A stretch of 64,000 bases of DNA, taken from Pirellulales bacterium. GTDB taxonomy: Bacteria; Planctomycetota; Planctomycetia; Pirellulales; Lacipirellulaceae. The translations under genes and the position numbers were made by a program. Below the pieces are notes generated by a model that made no database searches, had not been told where the DNA came from, and saw nothing but the letters and a program-made list of their open reading frames with translations. The stretch spans positions 434,001 to 498,000 of the forward strand of contig JALHQZ010000002.1 of assembly GCA_022841705.1 (NCBI GenBank), written 5' to 3'. Positions 43,954-52,641 of the stretch are shown here, in pieces (position 1 is the first letter of the stretch; each line of letters starts with the position of its first letter).

Positions 43954-46323
43954 ATGAATGCATTTATGTCGCCCCCTCTTTTCTCGCTCGTGATTCCGAC
44001 GTTCAATTACGGCCGATTTTTGGGCCGGGCCATCGATTCAGCGCTCGCCCAGGGCGAGAACGATTTTGAGATCGCGGTGATCGACGACGGATCGACCGAC
44101 GACACGCCGTTGGTGGCGGCAAGCTACGGCCCGCGAATTCGCTACATTCGCCAAGAGCAAAGTGGCGTGTTCCAAGCGTGCAAGCGAGGGCTTGAGGAGA
44201 CGCGCGGTCGGTTCCTCGTTTACTTCGACGCCGATGACGCCCTGGCCCCGCACGCGCTGGCGCGACTACGACGGGAGATCGACCGGCGACCGGACGTCGG
44301 CTTGGTTGCGGGGCGGCATGTCAATGTGACAGTTGCGGGGCAGCGGAAGTCGCCGCCGCTCTCTCTGGGACCGTCGCGCGAGCGGAACTTTCGTAGTTTT
44401 CTCCTGGGGCGTCAGTTCATCTGCACGGGGGCGACGGCGCTGCGGCGTGAAGCAGTTGAACGCTTATCGCGCTATCGGGGAAGTTTGCGCGTGGGTATGG
44501 AAACGGCTTGCGTGGCGCAAACGTTATGGTTCTACGACGCCACGTCCGTGGACGACGTGCTGTTAGAAGTCCACGAGCATCCTTGGCGTTTGCGAGACAA
44601 TTTGGAGGAGATTCGCCGCGCCGGAGGACTACTGGTCGACGCAGTCTTTGGCGGCGACGTGTTGCCGCCGGAGGCGGCGCGTCATCGCGAGGCATTCAGA
44701 GCGCAACTGCTGCGTGACCGAGCTCGGTCTTACCACAAAGCCGGTCATGACGCCGAGACCGTCCAGCACATTCATGCGGCGTTGCGGTGCGATCCGTGGC
44801 GAACCCTGTGTGATCTGCGTAATCTCCGACGGTATGCCATCAGTCGCGCGCGGCTTCTCGCTGCGGAGCCAAAGCGTGATGTGGAGCGCCGAGTATCGCG
44901 CGAGGCAGGCGTGGTGGAAGTCGGCGGCGCAGGCTTCCGACAGAGTCAGCGGCGGCGGGTACGAAAAAATGCAATTGACTTTCTCGGCCGGTGCGCAGCG
45001 CTCGGCGACGTGGTGAAGCTGCAGCTCGCGCGGCCGACGTACTTACTGAGCGATCCGCGCGACATCCACCACGTGTTCGTGGAACAACCGGGGCGCTACG
45101 TGCGAAACGGTTTGCAGACGGCGTTTCGACCGCTGTTCGGCCAGGGTCTCTTCTCACGGACCGGCCGCAGCCACATCGAGAGTCGGCGATTGATTCAGCC
45201 TCTACTGCACCGCGGTCGCCTCGAAGGATTTGTACCTCCGCTTGTGCAAGTATTGGGCGAGATCCTGCCAAGCTGGAAGCCCGGCCAGGTGATTGAGACT
45301 GGCAGCACGATCATGGATCTGACGATGCGAGCGGCGGGGCGAATGATTCTCGGCCTACAGCGGGCAGAGGACGCTGCGGAGCTGTTTGCGGCGATTCACG
45401 GCAGTCATCAACGCGTGGTCCGAAACATGCAATCGTTGGTGCGCCTTCCCAATTGGCTGCCGACAAAGCGAAATCGCACATTGAAATTGCATGTCGGGCG
45501 ACTCGACGCAGTGATGCAGCGGCTAATCGCTGAAGCGCGCGGGAGCGACCGCAACGATTCCCTGTTAACGCAACTCGTGCGAATCCGCGACGGGGCCGGG
45601 GCGGGATTAGATGACCGACAGATCCGCGACCATGCCCTGACAATTTTCCTGGCGGCATACGATCCCCCCGCGACGGCGATCACCTGGATCCTTCACTTGT
45701 TGGCTCGACATCCTGAAACGCAGCGTGCGCTACAAGATGAAATCGATTCCCATCAGGGCAAGGCGACCGCTCTTGCTCAGCGGCCTGTCATGGCGAGCGT
45801 AATTGCCGAGGCGCTGCGGTTGTATCCTTCGACGTGGCTGCTAACGCGGCGTGCTGCAGAGCGCGATGCACTGCCCAGCGGGGCCAGCATTCCGCGCGGC
45901 GCCGACGTATTCGCCAGCCCGCTGTTGGTGCAGCGCGACCCGCGGCACTACGAGCGGCCCTTAGAGTTTCGCCCCGAACGTTTTTCCGGCGGGACCATGG
46001 CGGGGCGTGCAGCGGGGACCTATTTTCCCTTCGGACTCGGACCAACGGCGTGCCTCGGCGAGTATTTGGCGAAGCTGATGATCGCCACGACTGTGGAGGC
46101 GATCGTCGGTCGGTTTAAGTTGGCGACAGGCGACGACGAAACGCCGCAGGTTCAATCCTTCAATCTGTTTACCATGAGCGCTGATCGGCCGATTCACTTG
46201 CGACTGATGGAGCGAGATGTCGTCAGCGAATTGCCGTGGAACTCATCGACTTCGAGGATTGCCGGGAAGGAGCAGTTGCCAGAAGTTTTGGCGATAAGTT
46301 CCAACGGCCCAACGGCCGCGTGA
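43954..46323 (+). CDS. Glycosyltransferase family 2 fused to a cytochrome P450
   Basis: A 789-residue two-domain protein. ATG at 43954 is chosen because the GT2 domain starts at once (PLFSLVIPTFNYGRFLGRAI); an ATG at 43855 with GAGGAG upstream would add 33 residues that do not look like either domain. GT2 (about 5-240): IAVIDDGSTDDTP, YFDADDALAPHAL (DxD). Residues 240-330 are helical and Arg-rich. P450 (about 345-755): GDVVKLQLARPTYLLSDP near the start, I-helix FLAAYDPPATAITWIL (Asp570, Pro571, Pro572), EALR at 619-622, RPERF near 674, and the haem loop FGLGPTACLG with Cys700. The I-helix Thr pair is replaced by Pro-Pro and the haem-loop Arg by Thr. The usual proline-rich P450 N-terminus is absent. 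Haem binding is likely; monooxygenase activity is doubtful. Confidence 0.85.
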   Translation: MNAFMSPPLFSLVIPTFNYGRFLGRAIDSALAQGENDFEIAVIDDGSTDDTPLVAASYGPRIRYIRQEQSGVFQACKRGLEETRGRFLVYFDADDALAPHALARLRREIDRRPDVGLVAGRHVNVTVAGQRKSPPLSLGPSRERNFRSFLLGRQFICTGATALRREAVERLSRYRGSLRVGMETACVAQTLWFYDATSVDDVLLEVHEHPWRLRDNLEEIRRAGGLLVDAVFGGDVLPPEAARHREAFRAQLLRDRARSYHKAGHDAETVQHIHAALRCDPWRTLCDLRNLRRYAISRARLLAAEPKRDVERRVSREAGVVEVGGAGFRQSQRRRVRKNAIDFLGRCAALGDVVKLQLARPTYLLSDPRDIHHVFVEQPGRYVRNGLQTAFRPLFGQGLFSRTGRSHIESRRLIQPLLHRGRLEGFVPPLVQVLGEILPSWKPGQVIETGSTIMDLTMRAAGRMILGLQRAEDAAELFAAIHGSHQRVVRNMQSLVRLPNWLPTKRNRTLKLHVGRLDAVMQRLIAEARGSDRNDSLLTQLVRIRDGAGAGLDDRQIRDHALTIFLAAYDPPATAITWILHLLARHPETQRALQDEIDSHQGKATALAQRPVMASVIAEALRLYPSTWLLTRRAAERDALPSGASIPRGADVFASPLLVQRDPRHYERPLEFRPERFSGGTMAGRAAGTYFPFGLGPTACLGEYLAKLMIATTVEAIVGRFKLATGDDETPQVQSFNLFTMSADRPIHLRLMERDVVSELPWNSSTSRIAGKEQLPEVLAISSNGPTAA

Positions 46324-46461
46324 CTTGGGAGGGCACACGAAAAAAGCGTCCGACATGGTGTTGAACAATCCTATAAGGCACAGGTCCTCCCCAAGATTCA
46401 GGGGCGCGCTGTCGAACGCCGCCCGGCGAATTAAGTCCTAGTCTCGGTTAGATTTATCAAA

Positions 46462-46492
46462 AGCTCCCCCCGGCTGGACTCGAACCACCCCA
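46462..46492 (-). other. tRNA/tmRNA 3'-end-like remnant
   Basis: On the minus strand the segment reads GGGTGGTTCGAGTCCAGCC then GGGGGGAGC, which looks like a T arm (TTCGAGT loop) with the 3' acceptor strand. The T stem has one mismatch, no complementary 5' acceptor strand or anticodon arm was found upstream, and no CCA follows. It is at most a leftover of a tRNA or tmRNA 3' end, as found at integration sites. Confidence 0.25.
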
Positions 46493-46666
46493 AAAATCCG
46501 CAGAGAATAACGCGCTTCTCGTCGAGAGCGGCGCACTTTGGAACTCTCTCATCCAAGACCCTGATTTCGCTGCGTTAGCGGCAGCGTGGCCGCGGCTTTC
46601 GACAGCCACGAAGGGGGCGCTGCTGGAAATCGTTCGGCTGGCCACCCGCGGCCAGAGTTGATCACT

Positions 46667-47011
46667 TTCAGATTGCCAACCACCCCGTACTTGAAAACTT
46701 GGCAATGTGACAATCTGAGCAGGTTCACACTCCGGGAGATGGTCAGATTGCCAACCTGCCCCCTGTTGAAAGGTTGGTAATGTGACAATCTGAGCACTCC
46801 AGGGACCGTCAGATTGCCAAAGTCATCGAACTTGGCAATCTGAAGTCTCGCGTCAAAATTCACCGCAACAGGCCGTGAATATCAAAAAAACCCGAGAAAA
46901 TGGGGGTATTCCACACTACCCCCTGTGCTAACCAGCCTGTGTCACAGAGTTCACATTGTCAGATTGCCAAGATTTCAACACCGGGGGGTTTGGCAATGTG
47001 ACGAATCGGGG
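46667..47011. repeat. Cluster of four related hairpin repeats
   Basis: CAGATTGCCAA occurs at 46669, 46744, 46810 and 46960, each followed after 14-26 bases by its partner TTGGCAAT (or TTGGTAAT). Units 1 and 2 continue with GTGACAATCTGAGCA, unit 3 with CTGA directly and unit 4 with GTGACGAATCGG. Each unit is therefore a palindrome of about 35-55 bases with a variable loop. Spacing of units is 75, 66 and 150 bases. Unit 4 runs into the truncated PL10 gene. There is no regular spacer and no cas gene, so it is not CRISPR. Confidence 0.8.
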
Positions 47012-47254
47012 GTCAGAAACAAACTCAGGGGCTAGATTCCACAACAACCCATAAAACAGCGGCTTCGGCCACCCCCCTTGGGGCGACTGGTACTGTAAGA
47101 CGCTTTCCGCTATTCGCCTGGCCTCGTCCGAGTGGAACCACGCAGCGTCGTTCTTGAGCAGGTTCTTGCTGAATCGAATTTGACCAAACGCCGTACCGTG
47201 GGTCGCGGCTAGCAACATGCTAAAGAGAACGCCCCAGGCTGTTAGTGGGTTCAA
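46928..47254 (-). pseudogene. Truncated PL10 pectate lyase gene
   Basis: The first 70 residues are those of a secreted PL10 pectate lyase: signal peptide MNPLTAWGVLFSMLLAATHG (cut after TAFG), then FSKNLLKNDAAWFHSDEARR and IAESVLQYQSPQGGWPK, the usual N-terminus of the family. After PKPLF the similarity stops, and the remaining codons read through the hairpin repeat cluster. About 300 residues with the catalytic core are missing. The start is four bases after the DUF1593 stop, so the intact gene was once the second gene of that operon. The complete PL10 copy is at 710. Confidence 0.75.
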
Positions 47255-47258
47255 TGCG

Positions 47259-48677
47259 CTACTCCTTGATGTCCAGGATCACACGGCGATATCGCGTCAG
47301 ACGCGGCGATCCGTGATCGGTTACTGCTAGGATGATGTGCATAGTGCCGACTCCCGGCGGCATGACTCGCCCCATCGGAGCTGTCAGCGACGCCTCCATC
47401 TGGTCGAAGTTCTTGACTGGGACGGGCTGCCCCGATGTCCCACTGGAGACGACGAGCGAGCCCGCCTCGGCGTAGCAGAACCATTGATAGGAAAGGGCGT
47501 CGCCGTCGGGGTCGCTTGAGCCTGTAGCGCTGAGGCTGACTTCTTCGCCAGGTCTTGCTGTTAGGCGATCAGAGTGCCCAAGCGCAACGGTCGGTGGGTG
47601 GTTAGCCTCGGCGTACGACTTGATCGTCCAGTCCATCCGCGCGGCGAAGTCATTCTGGTACGCTTCGCGCCATCGCCAGATCGTTGCGTGATTGTCGGTG
47701 TGCCAGCGACCGTCGACGCCCTGAACCTCGTCTTCGGTGTCGGTCCATAAGGGTCTTATTTCCTGCTGCAGGTGCCAACCTCGTTTGCGCGGGGTAGAGA
47801 GCTCGTAGCGGCCACCCCAGCCTCCCCAGTTGGGATGCTCCGGATCGCTGAGGCCATTGTTGATCAGATTGAGAAACGAGGGTGTGTCCCCCTCCATCAG
47901 GTATTCCCAACGCGGGTACTCCTTGCCGAGCGGCCCCTTTTGCCGCACGTTTTTATCCAGCCATTCGTTCGACACCAGCGCGAAGTCGGCCCCGACGAAA
48001 CGGCCGTGGAAATAGTCGCCGCTGATGCCGCTCCACGTTGCATGGTGATAGGCTCCGCCTGCATGGAAGCCTGGGCTGGCGACATAGAACAGATCGGGGA
48101 TTTGTTCTCGCAGCCAGGGACCGCTGTCGTCCTGGTCGGAGATCGTATACACGCGCAGCTTCGCGACAAACCGCTGCAATTCTTCGGCAGTTCGCGTCCG
48201 TCGGACCTTCCATAGCGCTTGAGCCAGGACGTTCGGTCCGCCCCAAACCGTAACCCACACCGGGCGAGGGTCATCCTTGTCCGCTGCCTTAATCAGCATC
48301 TCTGAGGCGGGCGAGTCCTTGCCTTCTCCGACTCCGTTCATCCCATAGACCGGGAGTCCTTCGGTGACGTGCTCCAATAGGAAGTCCGCGAATGGGTAGC
48401 CCTGTTCGTGTGTTTCGAGGTTAGCCCGCACCTTTCCATACGCTTCGACGATGCGCCGGATCCGCTGGGGAGCGACTCGCGATCGCTGATGAATCGAGGT
48501 CGTCGCTGCCAGGCCCTCAACGTCAAAGTGGTTGGCATAGGTCAGAAAGCGAACCATCGACATCGCGTCGTCCGGTTCGTTCTCGATATCAGTAAGCACA
48601 AATACGCGGTGCTTCTCAGCGGCCGCAACCGGCCAACATGCTGCCGCGAGCAAAATGAGTGTCGCAACGTACTTCAC
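47259..48677 (-). CDS. Secreted DUF1593 protein (nucleoside-hydrolase-like fold)
   Basis: A 472-residue exported protein. GTG at 48677 gives the signal peptide [20 protein letters not shown]; upstream in-frame starts only add a leader without similarity. [20 protein letters not shown], with the Asp cluster, and [31 protein letters not shown] match DUF1593, whose fold resembles nucleoside hydrolases and which is often found with polysaccharide-degrading genes. The C-terminal 85 residues ([17 protein letters not shown]) form an Ig/PKD-like sandwich of the DUF1593 C-terminal type. Substrate unknown, probably a glycoside. It is followed four bases later by the truncated PL10 gene, a link to pectin. 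Confidence 0.82.
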   Translation of the reverse strand: MKYVATLILLAAACWPVAAAEKHRVFVLTDIENEPDDAMSMVRFLTYANHFDVEGLAATTSIHQRSRVAPQRIRRIVEAYGKVRANLETHEQGYPFADFLLEHVTEGLPVYGMNGVGEGKDSPASEMLIKAADKDDPRPVWVTVWGGPNVLAQALWKVRRTRTAEELQRFVAKLRVYTISDQDDSGPWLREQIPDLFYVASPGFHAGGAYHHATWSGISGDYFHGRFVGADFALVSNEWLDKNVRQKGPLGKEYPRWEYLMEGDTPSFLNLINNGLSDPEHPNWGGWGGRYELSTPRKRGWHLQQEIRPLWTDTEDEVQGVDGRWHTDNHATIWRWREAYQNDFAARMDWTIKSYAEANHPPTVALGHSDRLTARPGEEVSLSATGSSDPDGDALSYQWFCYAEAGSLVVSSGTSGQPVPVKNFDQMEASLTAPMGRVMPPGVGTMHIILAVTDHGSPRLTRYRRVILDIKE

Positions 48678-48887
48678 GAGTATACCTAGAATGGGGGAAT
48701 CATTGCTGGTCTGTCGTACGCTGTGTACTATCAAAAGAAGCTGGAAAAAGCAATCAATCCAGTTCAACACGACTCACTCGATAGGAGATGATATCAGGAA
48801 GCCGCAGGCGGAAGCTTGCGTCACCCGCCGAGCGTCAAACGATTGCGCGGGGAGCGGCCGCAGCCCTCGCAAACGCTGGAATATTAT

Positions 48888-49358
48888 ATGGCGGTAAATG
48901 CGCTGTTCCCCGGTCCAGGCTCCGGGGCAAGCAGTGACCTGATGATCGGTGAAGTTGTGGCGTACGCCAGGGGAAGGAGGTTTCTTCCCGGGTTTCTCCT
49001 GGCGGATGGGCGATCGCTCAGCGTGAGCGAATACAGTGCGCTTTACGCTGTGATCGGCAATACCTACGGTGGCGACGAAATGTTCTTCAATCTGCCCGAC
49101 CTCCGCGCTAGCACCATCATCGGGGCCGGCCCCGGCGTGGTGCTCGGCCCGGTCAATGGTATCCCGACCGGACTGCCCACCGCCACACTCGATGCCGATG
49201 GCAACTTGGTTTATGACCTGGGCGAAACGGCCGGAACCTCCGATGCAATTCTGGAAGAAGCCAACCTCCCCAAGCACAATCACGTGGTGCCAGAACCGGG
49301 GACGCTGTTGTTGGGACTGCTCGCTCTGGCGGGCTGGGCTGCACGTCGAAGTGCCTAA
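48888..49358 (+). CDS. Phage tail-collar-type domain joined to a PEP-CTERM tail
   Basis: A 156-residue protein. ATG at 48888 is the most likely start; an in-frame start at 48816 adds a basic leader that is not a signal peptide. Residues 18-95 match the tail-collar (microcystin-dependent protein, MdpB-like) domain: MIGEVVAYARGRRFLPGFLL, ADGRSLSVSEYSALYAVIGN, TYGGDEMFFNLPDLRA. The C-terminus is a normal PEP-CTERM tail: VVPEPGTLLLGLLALAGW then AARRS. No hydrophobic N-terminal export signal is seen, which conflicts with the sorting tail, so the true start may lie further upstream in another frame or the protein may be misannotated by a frameshift. A strong terminator follows 34 bases later, supporting a real transcription unit. 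Confidence 0.75.
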   Translation: MAVNALFPGPGSGASSDLMIGEVVAYARGRRFLPGFLLADGRSLSVSEYSALYAVIGNTYGGDEMFFNLPDLRASTIIGAGPGVVLGPVNGIPTGLPTATLDADGNLVYDLGETAGTSDAILEEANLPKHNHVVPEPGTLLLGLLALAGWAARRSA

Positions 49359-49391
49359 CGAATGGTGTTGATCTTCTTGCTTGTTCAACGG

Positions 49392-49430
49392 CCATCCTCC
49401 TTTTCTTGCGAAGAGGAGGATGGTTTTTTT
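49392..49430 (+). terminator. Rho-independent terminator
   Basis: CCATCCTCCT (49392-49401) pairs with AGGAGGATGG (49414-49423), followed by seven T. It terminates the tail-collar/PEP-CTERM gene. Confidence 0.9.
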
Positions 49431-49633
49431 CTGCGCGATGTTTAGGTTGAAATCCCGACTGGAGCCCACCTCAATGTTGGTCGAAAAAGCCTTGCTCCCC
49501 ACCGATCTCACCATAGCGAGACGGCCACTCGGCAAGGCGACCTGCTTGCCCCCGAACGGGCGGACGACATTCGAAACCAAACTGATAACCCGGCTTCGAA
49601 GACTTCTACGGGGAGCGGTTAATGTCCGACCTT

Positions 49634-49671
49634 CCACAGCACTTCCGCGCGGGGGTGCTGTGGATTTTTTT
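49634..49671 (+). terminator. Rho-independent terminator without an obvious gene
   Basis: CCACAGCAC (49634-49642) pairs with GTGCTGTGG (49655-49663), followed by A and seven T. No convincing gene lies between this and the previous terminator at 49392, so it may end a small RNA or a lost gene. The remaining gap to 50428 holds only short frames, including a basic 23-codon one at 49989, and nothing recognisable. Confidence 0.65.
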
Positions 49672-50428
49672 CGTTTCCGCCATGTTACGGTGGGCAAGTG
49701 CAGCGGATATTCGACCGCTGATTTCCCACGAACATTTTGTCCGCGTTGTCTGATTGCTGTTGCGCGGATTACTTCCAAGCGCTCTACTGCGGGTGCTTGT
49801 GTGTTGTAGGACAACAACCGGTGGTTCCGGCACGTTTCGTTGGCTTGCACCCGGCAGAGTCGTTGCCCGTTTCGTTGTCCTGCACCCCCAGCGTTTATTT
49901 CCCGCCGGTCTGTGAAATTCAATTTTGCAGCGGCAATCATTTGACCGGGGCTCCCTGACCGCCCCCTAGTTTTGAGGATGACGAACCCATGAGCGATCAA
50001 TCGACCCCGAAGCGATCACCCCGCCGCAAGGCTCGACCCAAGTTTTCCAGGGCGTCGTAACCGACAAAATACTGGCTCTGGAGCGGGACGGTCTCATTAC
50101 GTCCGGCACTGAGCAACCCCCAGGATTCAGTCCCGATTTTCCGAATGCCGAAGATTGGAGATTAACTCGCCGAATCCTCAGCAAAAGTAAGCCGCCGTCA
50201 CTGCAACACGGGGCCGAGTCGGAGTCCAGCGCACACTGAATACGCGTCGTCCGGCAACCGCGCTGCAGCGAGGCTCTCTCACGCTCACAGTAGCGTGATT
50301 GTGCCCCAGGACGGTTCGACCAGGGTTGCTTCGGTACTGTTGTTTCTCTGTCCGCTCCAACGACAGGGGCGTTCGCTTGTGTTATCTTCTGTTGTTAACT
50401 CGATACGAAAGCCACATAGGACTCACCA

Positions 50429-51967
50429 ATGACGACCAAACACCAACAAACCATCCTCGTCATCGCCTGTGCCGTGTTACTCGGCAGCCCGCTTAGCGCG
50501 CGAGCGGAGGAACGCTATTCGATCCCGGCCGATCCGAACCTCAAGTATTCGACACCCATCGCCCCCGGCGTTGCCGTCCCCGACAAGATCGAAAGCTCAA
50601 TCGGGACGCTTAATCTCAGCTACGGCTATCCTTCGGCCGATACCGTCGAGAAAGTTTACGACAACCTCGATCGCTCGCGCGCTCTGCAGGCTTACCTCAT
50701 GGCCATTCCGATCGTGAACCAGGCCGGCATGCGCGATTCGATCCGCCAGTTCGGCCCGGACAACCAGACCGACGTTATCTGGGAAAACCTCGTCGATCCG
50801 CGCACAGTTGAGCTCACTGCCAACGACAACACGATCTACAACTTCATGTGGATCGACACGAAAAAGGGCCCATTGGTCATCGAGGCGCCGCCCGAGGTGC
50901 TCGGGCTCGTGAACGACTTCTGGTATCGGTGGGTCGGCGATGTCGGCATCACCGGTGAAGACCGCGGCAAGGGTGGCAAGTATCTCGTCCTCCCGCCTGG
51001 CTACAAAGGCGAGGTGCCGCCGGGGTATTTCGTTCTGCGGCCGAACACCTACGGCAACTGGTTCGTTTTTCGCGCATTCGTCGTCGACGGCTCGACAAAG
51101 CCCGGCGTCGAGTCGGTCAAGAATCACCTCAAGATCTATCAGCTCTCCGAAGCCGCAAACCCGCCTGCAATGAAATTCGTGAACGGCTCCGGTGTTCCCG
51201 CGAACTTCGTGGCCCCCGGCGACTACGCCTTCTGGGAGATGCTCAATAAGGTCATCCAGGAAGAACCTCCGGGCGGTAGCGACCCGACCATGCTCGGCCT
51301 TTTCGCCTCAATTGGCATCGTTAAGGGCAAGCCATTCGCGCCCGACGAGCGGATGAAGAAAATCCTGACCGAAGCCGCAAACATCGGTGCGGTGACCGCG
51401 CGGACCATCGCTTTCAAGATTCGCGACACGGATGCCTATTACTTCCCCAACAGCACGTGGCGCCTGCCGTTCTTCGGCGGCTATCGGTTTGAGAGTTCGC
51501 CCGGCGTGACCAACATGGACGGCTACATCTTCTATTACTACTTCGCGACCGGCGTCACCCCTGCCATGGAAATGAAGATGGTCGGCAAAGGCTCGCAGTA
51601 TCCGTGGTCTGTGCAGGACTCGAGTGGCAACCCCTTCGACGGTGGCAAGAATTACAAGATGCACCTCCCGCCCAATGTGCCGGTTCAGGACTTCTGGTCC
51701 GTGATCGTTTATGACAACCAGACACGCTCGATGATCCAGACCGACCAGAAGGCGCCGAGTGTAAGCAGCCAGGAGAAAGACTTGAAGAAGAACTCTGACG
51801 GTTCGGTGGACGTCTACTTCGGTCCCAAGGCCCCGGCGGGCTATGAGAACAACTGGGTGCAGACCATCCCCGGCAAGGGCTGGTTCATGATCCTGCGCCT
51901 TTACGGCCCGCTCGAACCGTGGTTCGACAAGACCTGGCGCCCCGGCGAAATCGAGCTGGCGCCGTGA
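50429..51967 (+). CDS. Secreted DUF1254/DUF1214 protein
   Basis: A 512-residue protein. The ATG at 50429 has AGGA (50417-50421) a few bases upstream and a signal peptide (ILVIACAVLLGSPLSARA). DUF1254 occupies about 60-190 (YPSADTVEKVYDNLDRSRAL, QAYLMAIPIVNQAG, DNQTDVIWENLVDPRTVELT) and DUF1214 the C-terminal 110 residues (YPWSVQDSSGNPFDGGKNYK, DFWSVIVYDNQTRSMIQ, WFMILRLYGPLEPWFDKTWR). Such proteins are widespread in soil bacteria, and their function is not established. No neighbour explains it, and the gene stands alone between regions without strong coding content, so acquisition by transfer is possible. Confidence 0.9.
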   Translation: MTTKHQQTILVIACAVLLGSPLSARAEERYSIPADPNLKYSTPIAPGVAVPDKIESSIGTLNLSYGYPSADTVEKVYDNLDRSRALQAYLMAIPIVNQAGMRDSIRQFGPDNQTDVIWENLVDPRTVELTANDNTIYNFMWIDTKKGPLVIEAPPEVLGLVNDFWYRWVGDVGITGEDRGKGGKYLVLPPGYKGEVPPGYFVLRPNTYGNWFVFRAFVVDGSTKPGVESVKNHLKIYQLSEAANPPAMKFVNGSGVPANFVAPGDYAFWEMLNKVIQEEPPGGSDPTMLGLFASIGIVKGKPFAPDERMKKILTEAANIGAVTARTIAFKIRDTDAYYFPNSTWRLPFFGGYRFESSPGVTNMDGYIFYYYFATGVTPAMEMKMVGKGSQYPWSVQDSSGNPFDGGKNYKMHLPPNVPVQDFWSVIVYDNQTRSMIQTDQKAPSVSSQEKDLKKNSDGSVDVYFGPKAPAGYENNWVQTIPGKGWFMILRLYGPLEPWFDKTWRPGEIELAP

Positions 51968-52119
51968 TATTCTTAAAGCCCGGCGGTACCCATGACCGCG
52001 ACACCTAACCATGCGCTGCAGCGAACCCAGCCACCGCGTCGCGGTTGCAATCGTGGCGTACTGCCGGCCGGGTCGCTGTGCTTGGGGCGTTCGTCGGACA
52101 TAGAGACAGGACTGTGGTG

Positions 52120-52641
52120 ATGCAAACTGATCCGCCGGTATTTCCAGTTGGCCCCTTTGCTCCGACCGTTGGCGTAACCGACGACATGCGGCGAGGCTGG
52201 ATTAAGGATCTCTCGCAGCTTCCCACGCAGCTTCGGGAGGCCGTCGCGGGATTGTCAAACTCGCAACTCGACATGAAGTATCGTAATTGGACAATCCGGC
52301 AGATTGTGCATCACATCACCGATAGCCACGTGAACAGCTACCTACGCTTCAAATGGACGCTCACGGAAGACACGCCAACAATCAAGGCTTACGATGAAGG
52401 ACTATGGTCGGACCTGACCGAATCCCGGACCGGACCTATCACTCCTTCGCTGCAGCTCCTGGATGGGCTCCACTCACGGTGGTGTCAACTATTGGCGACG
52501 CTCATGCCGCAAGATTTCGAGCGGGCATTCGTCCATCCCGAGACCGGCGCAACGATCACACTGAATTCGGCGTTGTCATACTACGCATGGCACGGGAAAC
52601 ATCACACGGGACAGATTCTCTGGTTGTGTGCTCGATCGTGA
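52120..52641 (+). CDS. DinB-superfamily YfiT-like metal-binding protein
   Basis: A 173-residue cytoplasmic four-helix protein. ATG at 52120 is chosen since family members start just before FPVGPFAP. The metal triad expected from Bacillus YfiT is present: His64 or His65 in QIVHHITDSH, His158 and His162 in YAWHGKHHTGQI, and WTIRQIVHH is the signature of the first helix. Related proteins transfer bacillithiol or other low-molecular-weight thiols, or are putative metal-dependent hydrolases; the substrate here is unknown. Spacing of 150 bases from the DUF1254 gene does not require cotranscription. Confidence 0.87.
   Translation: MQTDPPVFPVGPFAPTVGVTDDMRRGWIKDLSQLPTQLREAVAGLSNSQLDMKYRNWTIRQIVHHITDSHVNSYLRFKWTLTEDTPTIKAYDEGLWSDLTESRTGPITPSLQLLDGLHSRWCQLLATLMPQDFERAFVHPETGATITLNSALSYYAWHGKHHTGQILWLCARS

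Noticed and set aside
42335..46323. RiPP-type biosynthetic cluster (small peptide plus P450 and glycosyltransferases)
   Set aside because: The 62-residue protein has no Tyr, Trp or Cys, no leader/core boundary, and there is no maturation enzyme, protease or transporter. The P450 is fused to a glycosyltransferase instead.
46667..47011. Repeat cluster considered as a CRISPR array
   Set aside because: Units are palindromic with loops of variable length, spacing is irregular (75, 66, 150 bases) and no cas gene is in the window.
48774..50000. 408-codon open frame on the minus strand, with a PNPase-like RPFGGKQVALPSGRLA segment
   Set aside because: It is antisense to the tail-collar gene and crosses two strong terminators. 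The short resemblance to the start of polynucleotide phosphorylase (about 18 residues near 49,590-49,510) is not extended and is probably chance.
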